Assembly (NCBI RefSeq): GCF_000164865.1
Contig: NC_014618.1
Location: 2,914,001-2,978,000 of the forward strand
DNA from: [Enterobacter] lignolyticus SCF1
GTDB taxonomy: Bacteria > Pseudomonadota > Gammaproteobacteria > Enterobacterales > Enterobacteriaceae
Direction: 5' to 3'
DNA length: 64,000 nt
Part shown: piece by piece, positions 1 to 8,700 of the stretch
Layout: each line of letters begins with the position of its first letter
Position numbering within the stretch: position 1 is the first letter of the stretch
Notes under the pieces: model-generated
Databases searched by the model: none
What the model was told of the DNA's origin: nothing
Seen by the model: only the letters and a program-made list of their open reading frames with translations
Program-made: the position numbers and the translations under genes

Positions 1-397
1 TGATTGCGCAATCATATCCCACAATTTAGATAGAATACGAACTACCAATCAACAATCCCGCACAGGCGATGACTCCATCACCAATTATTAGCAACGGTAC
101 TTTTCCGGAATAGATTTATCTATAGTTCTCATCTAAAAAATATTCGTACGGTTTTTAGGTATCAATTTATCTGTGCACATTTTCAGCTACGCATCCAAAA
201 GACTCCAGTAAATCGCGAAGTAGTATATCGGATTAATTTTAATCATATAACCACTGGTATTAAACAATTTATTTTTGAACCCTGGAAAATTTGACAGTAA
301 AAAGAAACAATGAGCTAATATGATTACAACATTAGCCAACAGTATTAGTTACACTATTTTACCGAGATCCTTTATCTCACTACATGGATAGAAATAA
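1..397. other. AT-rich non-coding stretch before the barrel-protein gene
   Basis: No convincing gene is seen here. The first 14 bases form a perfect palindrome (TGATTGCGCAATCA) of unknown role that may belong to the gene lying off the left edge. A promoter-like pair sits at 291-321 (separate entry). The rest is AT-rich and unremarkable. Confidence 0.5.
291..321 (+). promoter_or_regulatory. candidate sigma-70 promoter for the barrel-protein gene
   Basis: A perfect -35 hexamer TTGACA (291-296) is followed by TAATAT (316-321) with a 19-base spacer, or by GCTAAT (314-319) with a 17-base spacer. It lies about 75 bases before the ATG at 398. This is inference from the motif only. Confidence 0.45.
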
Positions 398-1102
398 ATG
401 CGCAAAACAACTTTAGCTATTTCACTGCTTATTTTTTCCTCTATAGCATCAGCAGAAACTACAAAACCTTTTGATGGTTGGTATGTCGGTGGTAACTTTG
501 GTTACGGTAGCGGAACCAATCATGATGTTTATGTAGTACCCGGGAATGCCGAGGCATCAGGGACGCCACGTGATATTGACGGAACAATTGGCGGCATTCA
601 GGCGGGGCATTACTGGCAATTGGATAATAATATTGTTTTAGGAGTTGAAACAGGTTGGCAGGCTGCTAATATTAGCGGTGGCATCAGCAATGCTGAATCA
701 ATTTCAGAATACTATGATCAAATTGAAATTAATCAGGCCTTCAATTTAAATTTTAAAGCCGGTTATGCTATTGAGAACTGGCTTATTTACACTACCGCCG
801 GATTAACAGTTGCCTCTATGGATTATGCACGCGGTTGTTACTCCGATCCAACCACAACCATTAAAGACTGCTTAGACCCGTATGATGCAACAGCCGATGG
901 CACTCGCGTTGGATATAATGTTGGTGCTGGCGTAGAATGGAAATTTAACAATAGTTTTTCAGCCGCTCTTGAGTATAAATACACAGATTTAGGTGAAAGT
1001 GATGCATGGTTAGCCAGCGATGCAAACACATTAAATGATAGTTATGCTCGTTATAAAACTGATTATCAAGAAATTACATTCAGAATTAACTATCATTTCT
1101 AA
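398..1102 (+). CDS. outer-membrane beta-barrel protein (OmpA-like/Opacity-type fold)
   Basis: The 234-residue product has a clear signal peptide (residues 1-19, ending SIASA), then alternating aromatic/polar beta-strand patterns with many Gly and Tyr, starting FDGWYVGGNFGYG. It ends in ITFRINYHF, a C-terminal aromatic strand of the kind recognised by the BAM machinery. This fits the small OMP_b-brl / opacity porin family, probably an 8-stranded barrel in the outer membrane. One Cys pair (near residues 147 and 157) may form a disulphide in a loop. The substrate or partner cannot be read from sequence. The gene stands alone, with its own promoter candidate and terminator, and is more AT-rich than the efe and put genes to its right, which suggests a separately acquired patch. 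An adhesin/invasin-like barrel is an alternative to a porin. Confidence 0.75.
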   Translation: MRKTTLAISLLIFSSIASAETTKPFDGWYVGGNFGYGSGTNHDVYVVPGNAEASGTPRDIDGTIGGIQAGHYWQLDNNIVLGVETGWQAANISGGISNAESISEYYDQIEINQAFNLNFKAGYAIENWLIYTTAGLTVASMDYARGCYSDPTTTIKDCLDPYDATADGTRVGYNVGAGVEWKFNNSFSAALEYKYTDLGESDAWLASDANTLNDSYARYKTDYQEITFRINYHF

Positions 1103-1120
1103 CTTGTACGTCATCCAGAG

Positions 1121-1148
1121 CGCGCCAGCCAGTAAACTGGCGCGTTTT
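1121..1148 (+). terminator. intrinsic terminator after the barrel-protein gene
   Basis: CGCGCCAG (1121-1128) pairs with CTGGCGCG (1137-1144) across an 8-base loop and is followed by TTTT. It lies 18 bases after the stop codon. Confidence 0.8.
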
Positions 1149-1196
1149 CATTGTTCTTCATCCCCTTCGATAACAAAAATCTTGAGAGTAGTGTTC

Positions 1197-1547
1197 TCAA
1201 ATATACTGCTCTATTTTTTTTATTAATCCTTCATACCACTCATTTTCAAACCGCCGCTGAGCATCCTGTGCCTCTTTATCACGCAGGATACGCTGATCTT
1301 TATCGAGCTTTAGCTGACTGATCTTATGTTCTGGTGATATTTCCGGCTCAATATGGACAACTTCTTTTGTTTTTTCAACGATGGTTTCAGCATCGACTTT
1401 CTGGCTTACCTGACCTAGCTTTTGCTGAAGTTCGAGGATGTCATTCCTGATTCTTTTTTCGATGTTCATCAATGAGTTAATGACACCCATTATCAAAAAA
1501 ATAGAGAGTGCATTTAATATTAACAAAATAATTAAAGTGGTACTCAT
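1197..1547 (-). CDS. hypothetical small membrane protein with coiled coil
   Basis: I do not recognise this 116-residue protein. It has one N-terminal hydrophobic helix (about residues 3-24, TLIILLILNALSIFLIMG), so it is probably an inner-membrane anchor. A long charged, heptad-like region follows (about 28-105, rich in Lys, Glu and Gln) and is predicted to be coiled coil facing the cytoplasm. I chose the ATG at 1547 because the hydrophobic helix begins directly after it; the longer frame adds 22 unlikely residues. The ribosome-binding site is poor. The gene is convergent with the barrel-protein gene and sits in the same AT-rich patch. Confidence 0.5.
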   Translation of the reverse strand: MSTTLIILLILNALSIFLIMGVINSLMNIEKRIRNDILELQQKLGQVSQKVDAETIVEKTKEVVHIEPEISPEHKISQLKLDKDQRILRDKEAQDAQRRFENEWYEGLIKKIEQYI

Positions 1548-1826
1548 TGTGATTTTACCGTTGTATTTGTTTAATAATAAATTAATAGCGATGGTCCCCG
1601 AATACCGCATCACTGCCAGTATGATACGGCCGACCGACGAATTTACCTCCGGGGAACCCCCTGCGTCAATTCCGGCGCTGAATCAGTTTGGGGGATGTCT
1701 GGTATAGAAATCTTATTAGAACAGCGGCAAGACGGGCATGCGATCGCATTTCTGCGCCAGAAATTTATTTAAAAATTTTTGACCAAACAAAAATATCGTC
1801 ATGTCTTGATTATTATGAAATAAGCG
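1548..1826. other. intergenic stretch without a supported gene
   Basis: Short open frames on the plus strand (for example 1688-1909) run into efeB in antisense, have no ribosome-binding site and resemble nothing known. I see no repeat or RNA gene here. Confidence 0.4.
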
Positions 1827-1850
1827 CCTGCCCTGGCGGGCAGGACGCTG
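1821..1850 (-). terminator. probable terminator of efeUOB
   Basis: CCTGCCC (1827-1833) pairs with GGGCAGG (1838-1844), and flanking GCG/CGC can extend the stem. Leftward it is followed by a weak U-rich stretch (TTATTTC). It lies just past the efeB stop. Confidence 0.6.
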
Positions 1851-1852
1851 AA

Positions 1853-3136
1853 TCAGGCCTCCAGCAACGCCTGAGCAAGGTAGCGGGTGTTATCTTTTAC
1901 GCCCGGTAAAACAAAGAAATAACCTCCGCCAACCGGCTTGATGTACTCTTCAAGCGCTTCGCCATTGAGACGCTTCTGCACCGTCAGGAACCCCTTTTCG
2001 AGGTCGTGCTGATAGCACACGAACAGCAGCCCCATCTCCAGCTGTCCGGCGTTGTTGACGCCGAGCGAATAGCTGTAGCCGCGGCGCATCATCAGGCTGG
2101 ACTGCGTTTCCGGGGTACGCGGATTGGCCAGGCGAATATGGCTGTCGAGCGCAATAACGTCGCCATTCGGGTCGCTGGCGTAATCCGGTACGTCGTGCTC
2201 GTGCTGCATGCCGAGCGGCGCGCCGCTGTGCTTGTCGCGGCCAAAAATGGTCTGCTGCTCCTTAAGCGGCGTGCGGTCCCAGAACTCGACGCGAAACTGG
2301 ATGATCCGCACGGCCTGATAGGAGCCGCCCACCGTCCAGGCCGGTTCGCCCTGCTCCGGCGTGACCCACACGACCTCATTCATCAGCGCGGTATCGCCGC
2401 TGTCCGGGTTAGCCGTTCCGTCCTTAAAACCAAGCAGGTTGACCGGCGTCTCCTTGCCTTTGCTGCGCGCGGCGTGATCGGAAATAAACCCTTCCCGCTT
2501 CCAGCGAACGCTCAGCAGATCCGGCGAGTGCTTGATAATGTCGCGCAGGGCGTGGATCACCGTGTCCTGCGAATTGGCGCAAATCTGCAGCAGCAGGTCG
2601 CCGTGACACAGCGCGGCATCCAGCGCGTCGTTAGGAAACTTCGTCATCCGCTGCAGCTTTTTCGGCGCTTTATCCGCCAGGCCAAAACGCTCGTCAAACA
2701 GCGAATGCCCCAGCGACACGGTGACCGTCAGGTTATCCGGCGCAATATACGGGCCGAGAATGCCGGAATCCAGCGGCGGCAGGCGCGGGTTCGGCGTATC
2801 AGGCGCCGGGCCGCCGTGGGTCAGAAACGCAATACGCCCGGTCAGCAGGCGAAACAGCCGCTCGAGGTCGGCCCGGTCGCTCGCCAGCACATCAAACGCC
2901 ACGACCATCATTGCCGCCTGCTGCGGCGTCAGAACGCCCGCCTGATGCTGGCCGTAAAACGGTTGGGCCTCCATCCGCATATCGGTGGCGGTACTGTCCG
3001 CCGGGCGCGATGGTTTTGCCGCATGGGCCACCGGGCAGCCGCCCGAAATGGCTAGCGCACCGCCCAGCGCGCCGATGCTTTTCAGTAAGCGACGGCGTGA
3101 AGGTTCGTTCACGCCGTCCTGTTTTTGCTCTGTCAT
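1853..3136 (-). CDS. efeB: EfeB, Tat-exported DyP-type haem peroxidase/deferrochelatase
   Basis: EfeB is the periplasmic haem enzyme of the EfeUOB ferrous-iron uptake system. The family is dye-decolourising peroxidases, also reported to release iron from haem. The 427-residue product has a twin-arginine signal (SRRRLLK at residues 13-19, then a hydrophobic stretch to about 40). The DyP signature GFKDG is at 236-240 with the following TANP, and the C-terminal HIRLANPR segment carries the conserved haem-side residues. The length fits the E. coli protein. It is the last gene of efeU-efeO-efeB, starting 5 bases after the efeO stop, so it is co-transcribed and should be Fur-repressed from the box upstream of efeU. 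The only difference from E. coli is a slightly longer, alanine/glycine-rich Tat signal. Confidence 0.95.
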   Translation of the reverse strand: MTEQKQDGVNEPSRRRLLKSIGALGGALAISGGCPVAHAAKPSRPADSTATDMRMEAQPFYGQHQAGVLTPQQAAMMVVAFDVLASDRADLERLFRLLTGRIAFLTHGGPAPDTPNPRLPPLDSGILGPYIAPDNLTVTVSLGHSLFDERFGLADKAPKKLQRMTKFPNDALDAALCHGDLLLQICANSQDTVIHALRDIIKHSPDLLSVRWKREGFISDHAARSKGKETPVNLLGFKDGTANPDSGDTALMNEVVWVTPEQGEPAWTVGGSYQAVRIIQFRVEFWDRTPLKEQQTIFGRDKHSGAPLGMQHEHDVPDYASDPNGDVIALDSHIRLANPRTPETQSSLMMRRGYSYSLGVNNAGQLEMGLLFVCYQHDLEKGFLTVQKRLNGEALEEYIKPVGGGYFFVLPGVKDNTRYLAQALLEA

Positions 3137-3141
3137 AGCGC

Positions 3142-4269
3142 TTAGTCCAGACCCAGGATCCCGCGCAGCTGCGCCAGATCTTCCGCCAGCGTGGTGATCG
3201 GCCCTTTCAGCGCGTTGCGGTCGGCGTCGGTCAGCTTATCGTAGGTTTCAAAACCGTCTTTAGTGCGGTATTTCGCCAGAATTGCGTCCACTTTCTTGAA
3301 GTTAGCGTCCACCTTCGCGAGCAGCGCGCCGTTGTCCTTTTGCAGCTGCGGACGCAGCAGGTCGACTATCTTCTGCGCGCCATCGACGTTGGCCTGGAAG
3401 TCCCACAGGTCGGTGTGGCTGTAGCGATCTTCTTCACCGCTGATCTTGCTGGCCGCAACCTCTTCAATCAGGCCCGCCGCGCCGCCGACCACTTTTGACG
3501 GCGGGAACGCCAGCTCGCTGATGCGTTTTTGCAGTTCCAGTACGTCGCTATTCAGCTGGTCGGCGTAGGGACCCATCTCTTTGGTGGTGTTATCGCCAAA
3601 CAGCGCTTTCTCCAGGCGGTGGAAACCGGTGAATTTCGGATCGGCGGCTTTTTTCTCGTAGTCGTCTTCGCGGGCGTCGATGCTGCTGTCGAGGTCGGCA
3701 AACAGCTCGGCGACCGGTTCGATACGCTCGTAGTACTGGCGCGTCGGCGCATAGAGGGATTTGGCTTTTTCAAGGTCGCCCGCCTTCACGGCGGCGGTAA
3801 ACGCCTGGGTGCTTTTCACCAGCTCAGCCGTCTGCACGCTGACCCAGGCTTTGTACTGGGTGATGGCATCGCCAAGAACCAGCACCGCATCCGCTTTCGC
3901 CGCATCGGCCGTCGCCTCGCCTTTTACCGTCAGCTTGCCTTTCGGATTCGTCAGCAGGCCGCAGGTCATCTCATAGTCGCCAGGCTGAAGGTTAGCGGTC
4001 AGCTTCTGGGTAAAGCCCGGGGCGATGTTCTCGCGCTCTTCGACGACCATTACGCCCTTAAGGATCTCCCATTCGAGGGCTTTCTGGCTGTGGTTCTGAA
4101 TAATGAACTGGGTTTTACCTGAGTTCACGGTGATGCTCATCGGCTCGCACTGCTTGTCGTTTACCGTGATTTTCACCTGCGGAATATCGGCCGCTTGCGC
4201 GCAGAAGGCGGAAGAGAACAGCGCAGCAATGCCCAGCTGCAGCGCGCTACGGCGGAAGTTAATCGTCAT
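3142..4269 (-). CDS. efeO: EfeO, periplasmic iron-uptake protein (cupredoxin + M75 domains)
   Basis: EfeO is thought to bind iron in the periplasm and deliver it to the EfeU permease. The 375-residue product begins with a Sec signal peptide (cleavage after about residue 26, FCAQA). A cupredoxin-like EfeO domain follows (about 27-120, with ...YEMTCGLL). The rest is a helical imelysin/peptidase_M75 domain carrying the HxxE metal motif as HRLE in FHRLEKALFGD. The length agrees with E. coli. It lies between efeU (55-base gap) and efeB in one operon. The Cys and Met residues of the cupredoxin domain are in family-typical places, so I see no sign of decay. Confidence 0.95.
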   Translation of the reverse strand: MTINFRRSALQLGIAALFSSAFCAQAADIPQVKITVNDKQCEPMSITVNSGKTQFIIQNHSQKALEWEILKGVMVVEERENIAPGFTQKLTANLQPGDYEMTCGLLTNPKGKLTVKGEATADAAKADAVLVLGDAITQYKAWVSVQTAELVKSTQAFTAAVKAGDLEKAKSLYAPTRQYYERIEPVAELFADLDSSIDAREDDYEKKAADPKFTGFHRLEKALFGDNTTKEMGPYADQLNSDVLELQKRISELAFPPSKVVGGAAGLIEEVAASKISGEEDRYSHTDLWDFQANVDGAQKIVDLLRPQLQKDNGALLAKVDANFKKVDAILAKYRTKDGFETYDKLTDADRNALKGPITTLAEDLAQLRGILGLD

Positions 4270-4324
4270 GACTCATCCCTTTAAAAAGTAGGTTGTAACC
4301 AAACGGAAAATTATGGGGTCGTTG

Positions 4325-5158
4325 TTAGGGCGCCGAGCGCGACGGCGCGGTCGCGACGCGCGGGGGCATCGCGAACAGCACCAGCGCCGGAATCAGATAA
4401 ATAAAGTACATCGCCACTTCGCTAACGCTCGGGGCTTCCTGGTAGCCCAGAATCCCCTCCAGCAGCGTACCGAGCAGCGTATGGGTGGAAAGCACATTGC
4501 TGAAGTCGAACGCCACGTCCTGGAAGTGATTCCACAGCCCCGCCTCGTGAAATGCGCGAATCGCCCCGGCCGCAAGCCCGGCCGCGACGAACAGGATGAA
4601 CAGGCTGGTCCACTTAAAGAAGGCGCCCAGATTGAGGCGCACGCCGCCCCAGTAGAGCAGAAAACCGAGCACCACCGCCGTCGCCAGCCCCAGCATCGCC
4701 CCCAGCGGCGGCCAGATGCCGAGATCCTGCTGGAAGGCCGCCAGCAGGAAGAACACCGACTCCAGCCCCTCGCGCGCCACGGCGAAAAAGACCATCAGAA
4801 TCAGCGCCCAGCCGTGGCTGCTGCCTTTTTGCAGCGCGTTATCCACCGCCTGCTCCAGCTGCTGCTTCACGTTACGGGACACTTTACGCATCCAGAACAC
4901 CATCCAGGTCAGGATGAATACCGCAATGACCGCGACGATCCCTTCAAACAGCTCCTGCTGCTTTTGCGGAAACTCGCCGGTCGTCTCATTAATGAATAAG
5001 CCCAGGCCCAGGCACAACGCGGCGGCGAAGAACACGCCGACCCACATGACGCCAATCCAGCGGCCCCGCTGCGTACGCTTCAGGTAGCTGGCAATGAGGC
5101 TGACGATCAGTGCGGCCTCAAGGCCTTCACGTAACATAATGAGAAATGGAACAAACAT
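4325..5158 (-). CDS. efeU: EfeU, ferrous-iron permease (OFeT/Ftr1 family), intact
   Basis: EfeU is the inner-membrane Fe(II)/Fe(III) permease of the EfeUOB system, homologous to yeast Ftr1p. It has about seven transmembrane helices and two REGLE motifs: REGLEAAL near the N-terminus and REGLESVF in the middle. These Arg/Glu motifs bind iron in the family. I place the start at 5158 (277 aa) because AAGGA lies 8 bases before it. The ATG at 5167 overlaps that ribosome-binding site, and the E. coli protein also begins MFVPFLIMLREGLEA. In E. coli K-12 efeU is broken by a frameshift; here the frame is complete, so the whole system should work. A Fur box lies about 60 bases upstream. Confidence 0.94.
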   Translation of the reverse strand: MFVPFLIMLREGLEAALIVSLIASYLKRTQRGRWIGVMWVGVFFAAALCLGLGLFINETTGEFPQKQQELFEGIVAVIAVFILTWMVFWMRKVSRNVKQQLEQAVDNALQKGSSHGWALILMVFFAVAREGLESVFFLLAAFQQDLGIWPPLGAMLGLATAVVLGFLLYWGGVRLNLGAFFKWTSLFILFVAAGLAAGAIRAFHEAGLWNHFQDVAFDFSNVLSTHTLLGTLLEGILGYQEAPSVSEVAMYFIYLIPALVLFAMPPRVATAPSRSAP

Positions 5159-5216
5159 GCCGGACATCCTTAATGTGAATCGCCGTCAACCGGTGCAAAG
5201 ATACGTAAATGTGATT

Positions 5217-5235
5217 GATAGTGATTATCATTATG
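5217..5235 (-). promoter_or_regulatory. Fur box upstream of efeU
   Basis: The 19 bases at 5217-5235 match the Fur consensus GATAATGATAATCATTATC at 16 of 19 positions. The site lies 59 bases before the efeU start, in the spacer shared with the divergent nucleoside-transporter gene. Fe(II)-Fur repression of efeUOB is established in E. coli; the site here is inferred. Confidence 0.8.
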
Positions 5236-5408
5236 ATGACGAGAAACACAAGCGAAATGTGCAGAGAATGATGACAGGATGTAAAAAAACCTTAACAACA
5301 CAATGGATTAGCCAACCGTCGGTCGACCGTCTTTTTTCATCCTCCCCATTTACCCGCTCTGCGGGCTATGGCTAAATAGGCGGTTTGTTTACCTGTGAAA
5401 TTAATTAA

Positions 5409-6593
5409 ATGTCTAATATCCTTCACTTTCTTCTGGCACTGGCGGTCATCCTTGCGCTCGCCTGGCTGGTCAGCTTCGACCGTAAAAAAATTCGTCTTCG
5501 CTACATTTTGCAGCTCATCATCATTGAAATCGCGCTGGCATTCTTTTTTCTGCATGCCGAAAGCGGATTAACCCTGATTAAATCTGTTTCCGGGGTATTT
5601 GAATCGCTGCTGAAATTCTCTGCGCAGGGCACCAATTTCGTCTTCGGCGGAATGAGCGAAAAAGGGCTCGCCTTTATCTTCCTCGGCGTACTGTGCCCGA
5701 TTATTTTCATTTCGGCGCTGATCGGTATTTTGCAGCACTGGCGCATCCTGCCGATTTTTATTCGCGTCATCGGCACGCTGCTCTCGAAGGTCAACGGCAT
5801 GGGCAAGCTGGAGTCGTTTAACGCCGTCAGCTCGCTGATTCTCGGTCAGTCAGAGAACTTTATCGCCTACAAGGCGGTGCTCTCCGACCTCTCCTCCCGC
5901 CGCCTGTTCACCATGGCCGCCACCGCGATGTCGACGGTATCGCTGTCGATTGTCGGCGCCTATATGACGATGCTGGATGCGAAATATGTTGTCGCGGCGC
6001 TGATCCTCAACATGTTCAGCACCTTTATCATTCTGTCGGTGATTAACCCGACGCGACCGGAAGCCGAAGCGGAAATTAAGCTGGAAAAAATGCACGAATC
6101 GCAGAGTTTCTTTGAGATGCTCGGCGAATATATTCTGGCAGGCTTCAAGGTGGCGATGATTATTCTGGCGATGCTTGTTGGCTTTATTGCGCTGATAAGC
6201 GCCGTTAACGCCCTTTTCTCCGCGCTGTTCGGCTTAAGCTTCCAGCAGATCCTCGGCTACGTCTTTTATCCTCTGGCGTGGCTGGTCGGCATTCCGCTGA
6301 GCGATGCCCTGCACGCGGGCAGCATTATGGCTACCAAGCTCGTCGCCAACGAATTCGTCGCAATGATTGAGCTGCAGAAAATCGCCGCGCAGATGTCCCC
6401 TCGCGGGCTCGGTATTCTTTCCGTCTTCCTGGTGTCGTTCGCCAACTTTGCCTCTATTGGCATCGTGGCGGGGGCGATTAAGGGGCTGAACGAGCAGCAG
6501 GGAAACAGCGTTTCCCGCTTTGGCCTGCGTCTGGTCTACGGCGCGACGCTGGTGAGCCTGCTGTCGGCAAGCTTTGCCGGACTGGTGCTGTAA
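5409..6593 (+). CDS. NupC-family concentrative nucleoside transporter
   Basis: The 394-residue inner-membrane protein belongs to the CNT family (NupC/NupX), which imports nucleosides by cation symport. Supporting motifs are GQSEN at 146-150 and NEFVA at 317-321, the paired substrate-binding motifs of CNT proteins, plus about eight hydrophobic segments and a polar loop at about 218-238. The length is that of E. coli NupC. It is transcribed divergently from efeU and ends at a hairpin facing the DUF3574 gene. E. coli K-12 has no such gene between efeU and putP, so this is a lineage insertion. NupC versus NupX versus YeiJ specificity cannot be decided by eye, so no symbol is given. Confidence 0.88.
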   Translation: MSNILHFLLALAVILALAWLVSFDRKKIRLRYILQLIIIEIALAFFFLHAESGLTLIKSVSGVFESLLKFSAQGTNFVFGGMSEKGLAFIFLGVLCPIIFISALIGILQHWRILPIFIRVIGTLLSKVNGMGKLESFNAVSSLILGQSENFIAYKAVLSDLSSRRLFTMAATAMSTVSLSIVGAYMTMLDAKYVVAALILNMFSTFIILSVINPTRPEAEAEIKLEKMHESQSFFEMLGEYILAGFKVAMIILAMLVGFIALISAVNALFSALFGLSFQQILGYVFYPLAWLVGIPLSDALHAGSIMATKLVANEFVAMIELQKIAAQMSPRGLGILSVFLVSFANFASIGIVAGAIKGLNEQQGNSVSRFGLRLVYGATLVSLLSASFAGLVL

Positions 6594-6603
6594 ATCTCAG
6601 GAT

Positions 6604-6637
6604 AACGACACAGGGGCCGGAGGGTCCCTGTGTCGTT
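6604..6637. terminator. long hairpin between convergent genes
   Basis: AACGACACAGGG (6604-6615) pairs perfectly with CCCTGTGTCGTT (6626-6637) across a 10-base loop. It sits between the convergent transporter and DUF3574 genes. A run of A follows on the plus strand, so the U-tract is poor in both directions. It is likely a bidirectional end or an mRNA-stabilising hairpin. Confidence 0.65.
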
Positions 6638-6647
6638 GCAAAAAAAC

Positions 6648-7079
6648 TCAGAACTGCACGCAAACCGGTCGATCGACGCGCATCACCGACTCCTGGGCAA
6701 AGCGCGATTTGTAGATCCCGCGCAGCGCCTCGATGCTGGCCTCGCTTTGCGCGTCTGTACCGTGGATCAGCATCAGCGCCTTGCTCTGCTCGCGCGCCAC
6801 TTTCCCGTCATTACCCAGCCACTGCCCGCGCGCATCAAACACCGTTAAGCCGTCGCGAAAGCGCGGCGTCACGTCGCGGTCAACAAACTGCTGCCACTCC
6901 TGGGCGGTGATGTCATTACCTGCCGGACGGCTCAGGCCGAAGTAAAGCGTGGTCTGCTGCATCACGTTTTCCGCCTTACAGCCTTGCATGGCGACGCTGT
7001 TATTTTTCTGCGATGCGGTAGTGCAGCCCGTTAACGCCAGCGCCAGCGCGGCGGCGGCAACCCCTGTTTTAAGATTCAT
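6648..7079 (-). CDS. DUF3574 family lipoprotein
   Basis: The 143-residue product starts with a lipoprotein signal (MNLKTGVAAAALALALTGC, lipobox LTGC with Cys19), so it is lipid-anchored in the envelope. The mature part matches the DUF3574 family in length and in motifs such as TLYFGLSRP and WQQFVDRDVTPRFRDGLTV. The function is unknown. It is a single gene, convergent with the nucleoside transporter and upstream of putP on the same strand, with 90 bases and a start-proximal spacer between them. Confidence 0.8.
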   Translation of the reverse strand: MNLKTGVAAAALALALTGCTTASQKNNSVAMQGCKAENVMQQTTLYFGLSRPAGNDITAQEWQQFVDRDVTPRFRDGLTVFDARGQWLGNDGKVAREQSKALMLIHGTDAQSEASIEALRGIYKSRFAQESVMRVDRPVCVQF

Positions 7080-7140
7080 TGTCGGCTATCCTCATAGTTT
7101 CAAGCCGTCAAATATCAGCGCATTTTCAGCCAATTAGCAA

Positions 7141-7163
7141 GAAAAAGCCCGCTTGCGCGGGCT
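7141..7163 (-). terminator. intrinsic terminator of putP
   Basis: AGCCCGC (7146-7152) pairs with GCGGGCT (7157-7163) across a 4-base loop. Read leftward it is followed by TTTTTC. It lies 6 bases past the putP stop. Confidence 0.9.
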
Positions 7164-7168
7164 GGGTA

Positions 7169-8677
7169 TTATTCCACCTGCAGCCGCGACGGCGGCGCAG
7201 AATGGTAGTGGGCGTCCGCCTCGGCAAAACGCCGCTGCATGGAGGCCGAAGGCGCCTTATCCAGCAGGCTGAATACCACGATACCGATACTGCCGAAGAC
7301 GAAGCCCGGAATGATTTCATACAGGTTCAGCCAGGCGAACTGCTTCCAGACAATCACGGTCAGCGCGCCGATAACCATCCCCGCCAGCGCTCCGTTACGG
7401 GTCATCCGCGACCACATCACCGAGAACAGCACGACCGGGCCAAACGCCGCGCCAAAGCCTGCCCAGGCGTAGCTCACCAGCCCCAGAACGCGGTTTTCCG
7501 GATTCGCCGCCAGCGTAATCGCCACCAGCGCGACCACCAGCACCATCAGGCGGCCCACCCATACCAGCTCTTTCTGGCTCGCGCCTTTACGCAGGAAAGC
7601 CTTGTACAGATCTTCGGTGATGGCGCTGGAGCACACCAGCAGCTGGCAGCTCAGGGTCGACATGACCGCCGCCAGAATCGCCGACAGCAGAATACCGGCA
7701 ATCCACGGGTTAAAGAGGATCTGCGCAAGCTCAATGAACACGCGCTCGGCGTTCTGGTTCACCGCGCCCGCCAGCGACGGGTTATTGTTAAAGTACGCAA
7801 TACCGAAGAAACCGACGGCAACCGCTCCGGCGAGACAGAGGATCATCCAGGTCATACTGATACGACGCGCATGAACGATGCTGTGGTGCGAATCCGCCGC
7901 CATGAAGCGCGCCAGAATGTGCGGCTGGCCGAAGTAGCCCAGCCCCCAGCCCATCAGCGAGACGATAGCCACAAAGTTAAGCCCCTTGAGCATATCCACG
8001 TTTTCGATGCTCTTCTGCTTAATCACCTCCAGCGAATCGCCAAAGCCGCCGACGGTGAGGATAACAATCACCGGCGTCAGGATCAGCGCGAAAATCATCA
8101 GGCTCGCCTGCACGGTATCCGTCCAGCTCACCGCGAGGAAGCCGCCGATAAAGGTATACAGAATGGTTGCCGCCGCACCGGCCCACAGCGCGGTTTCATA
8201 GCTCATGCCGAAGGTGCTTTCAAACAGGCGCGCGCCCGCCACAATGCCGGAGGCGCAGTAAATGGTGAAAAACAGCAGAATAACGAGGGCGGAAATAATG
8301 CGCAGCACGCGGCTGTTGTCTTCAAACCGCCCGGTGAAGTAATCCGGCAGCGTCAGCGCATTGTTGTTCGCTTCGGTGTGCACGCGCAGACGCCCGGCAA
8401 CCAGCTTCCAGTTGACCCACGCGCCCAGGCACAGGCCGATAGCGATCCAGCTTTCGGAAATACCGGAAATGAAAATCGCCCCCGGCAGCCCCATCAGCAG
8501 CCAGCCGCTCATGTCGGATGCGCCAGCAGACAGCGCGGTGACAAACGGCCCAAGGCTGCGGCCGCCGAGGATATAGTCGTCAAAGTTTTTGGTCGAACGC
8601 CATGCCATAAACCCAATCAGGATCATGCCAAATATATAAATAAGAAAAGTCACCACCATCGGTGTGCTAATAGCCAT
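7169..8677 (-). CDS. putP: PutP, sodium/proline symporter
   Basis: PutP imports L-proline with Na+ across the inner membrane and supplies PutA. The 502-residue protein is nearly residue-for-residue like E. coli PutP, with the sodium/solute symporter (SSS) pattern of about 13 helices, including GGRSLGPFVTALSAGASDMS near residues 37-56. I place the start at the ATG at 8677 (MAIST), with TGGAGAA 7 bases upstream; the frame also allows a TTG one codon earlier. The gene diverges from putA. The shared 526-base spacer holds several GTTGCA sites bound by PutA, so both genes should be repressed by PutA when proline is absent. Confidence 0.97.
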   Translation of the reverse strand: MAISTPMVVTFLIYIFGMILIGFMAWRSTKNFDDYILGGRSLGPFVTALSAGASDMSGWLLMGLPGAIFISGISESWIAIGLCLGAWVNWKLVAGRLRVHTEANNNALTLPDYFTGRFEDNSRVLRIISALVILLFFTIYCASGIVAGARLFESTFGMSYETALWAGAAATILYTFIGGFLAVSWTDTVQASLMIFALILTPVIVILTVGGFGDSLEVIKQKSIENVDMLKGLNFVAIVSLMGWGLGYFGQPHILARFMAADSHHSIVHARRISMTWMILCLAGAVAVGFFGIAYFNNNPSLAGAVNQNAERVFIELAQILFNPWIAGILLSAILAAVMSTLSCQLLVCSSAITEDLYKAFLRKGASQKELVWVGRLMVLVVALVAITLAANPENRVLGLVSYAWAGFGAAFGPVVLFSVMWSRMTRNGALAGMVIGALTVIVWKQFAWLNLYEIIPGFVFGSIGIVVFSLLDKAPSASMQRRFAEADAHYHSAPPSRLQVE

Positions 8678-8700
8678 CAATGATTCTCCAGAATAATTTT

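Noticed and set aside
1688..1909. 73-codon plus-strand frame left of efeB
   Set aside because: Ends in antisense inside efeB, no ribosome-binding site, no family.
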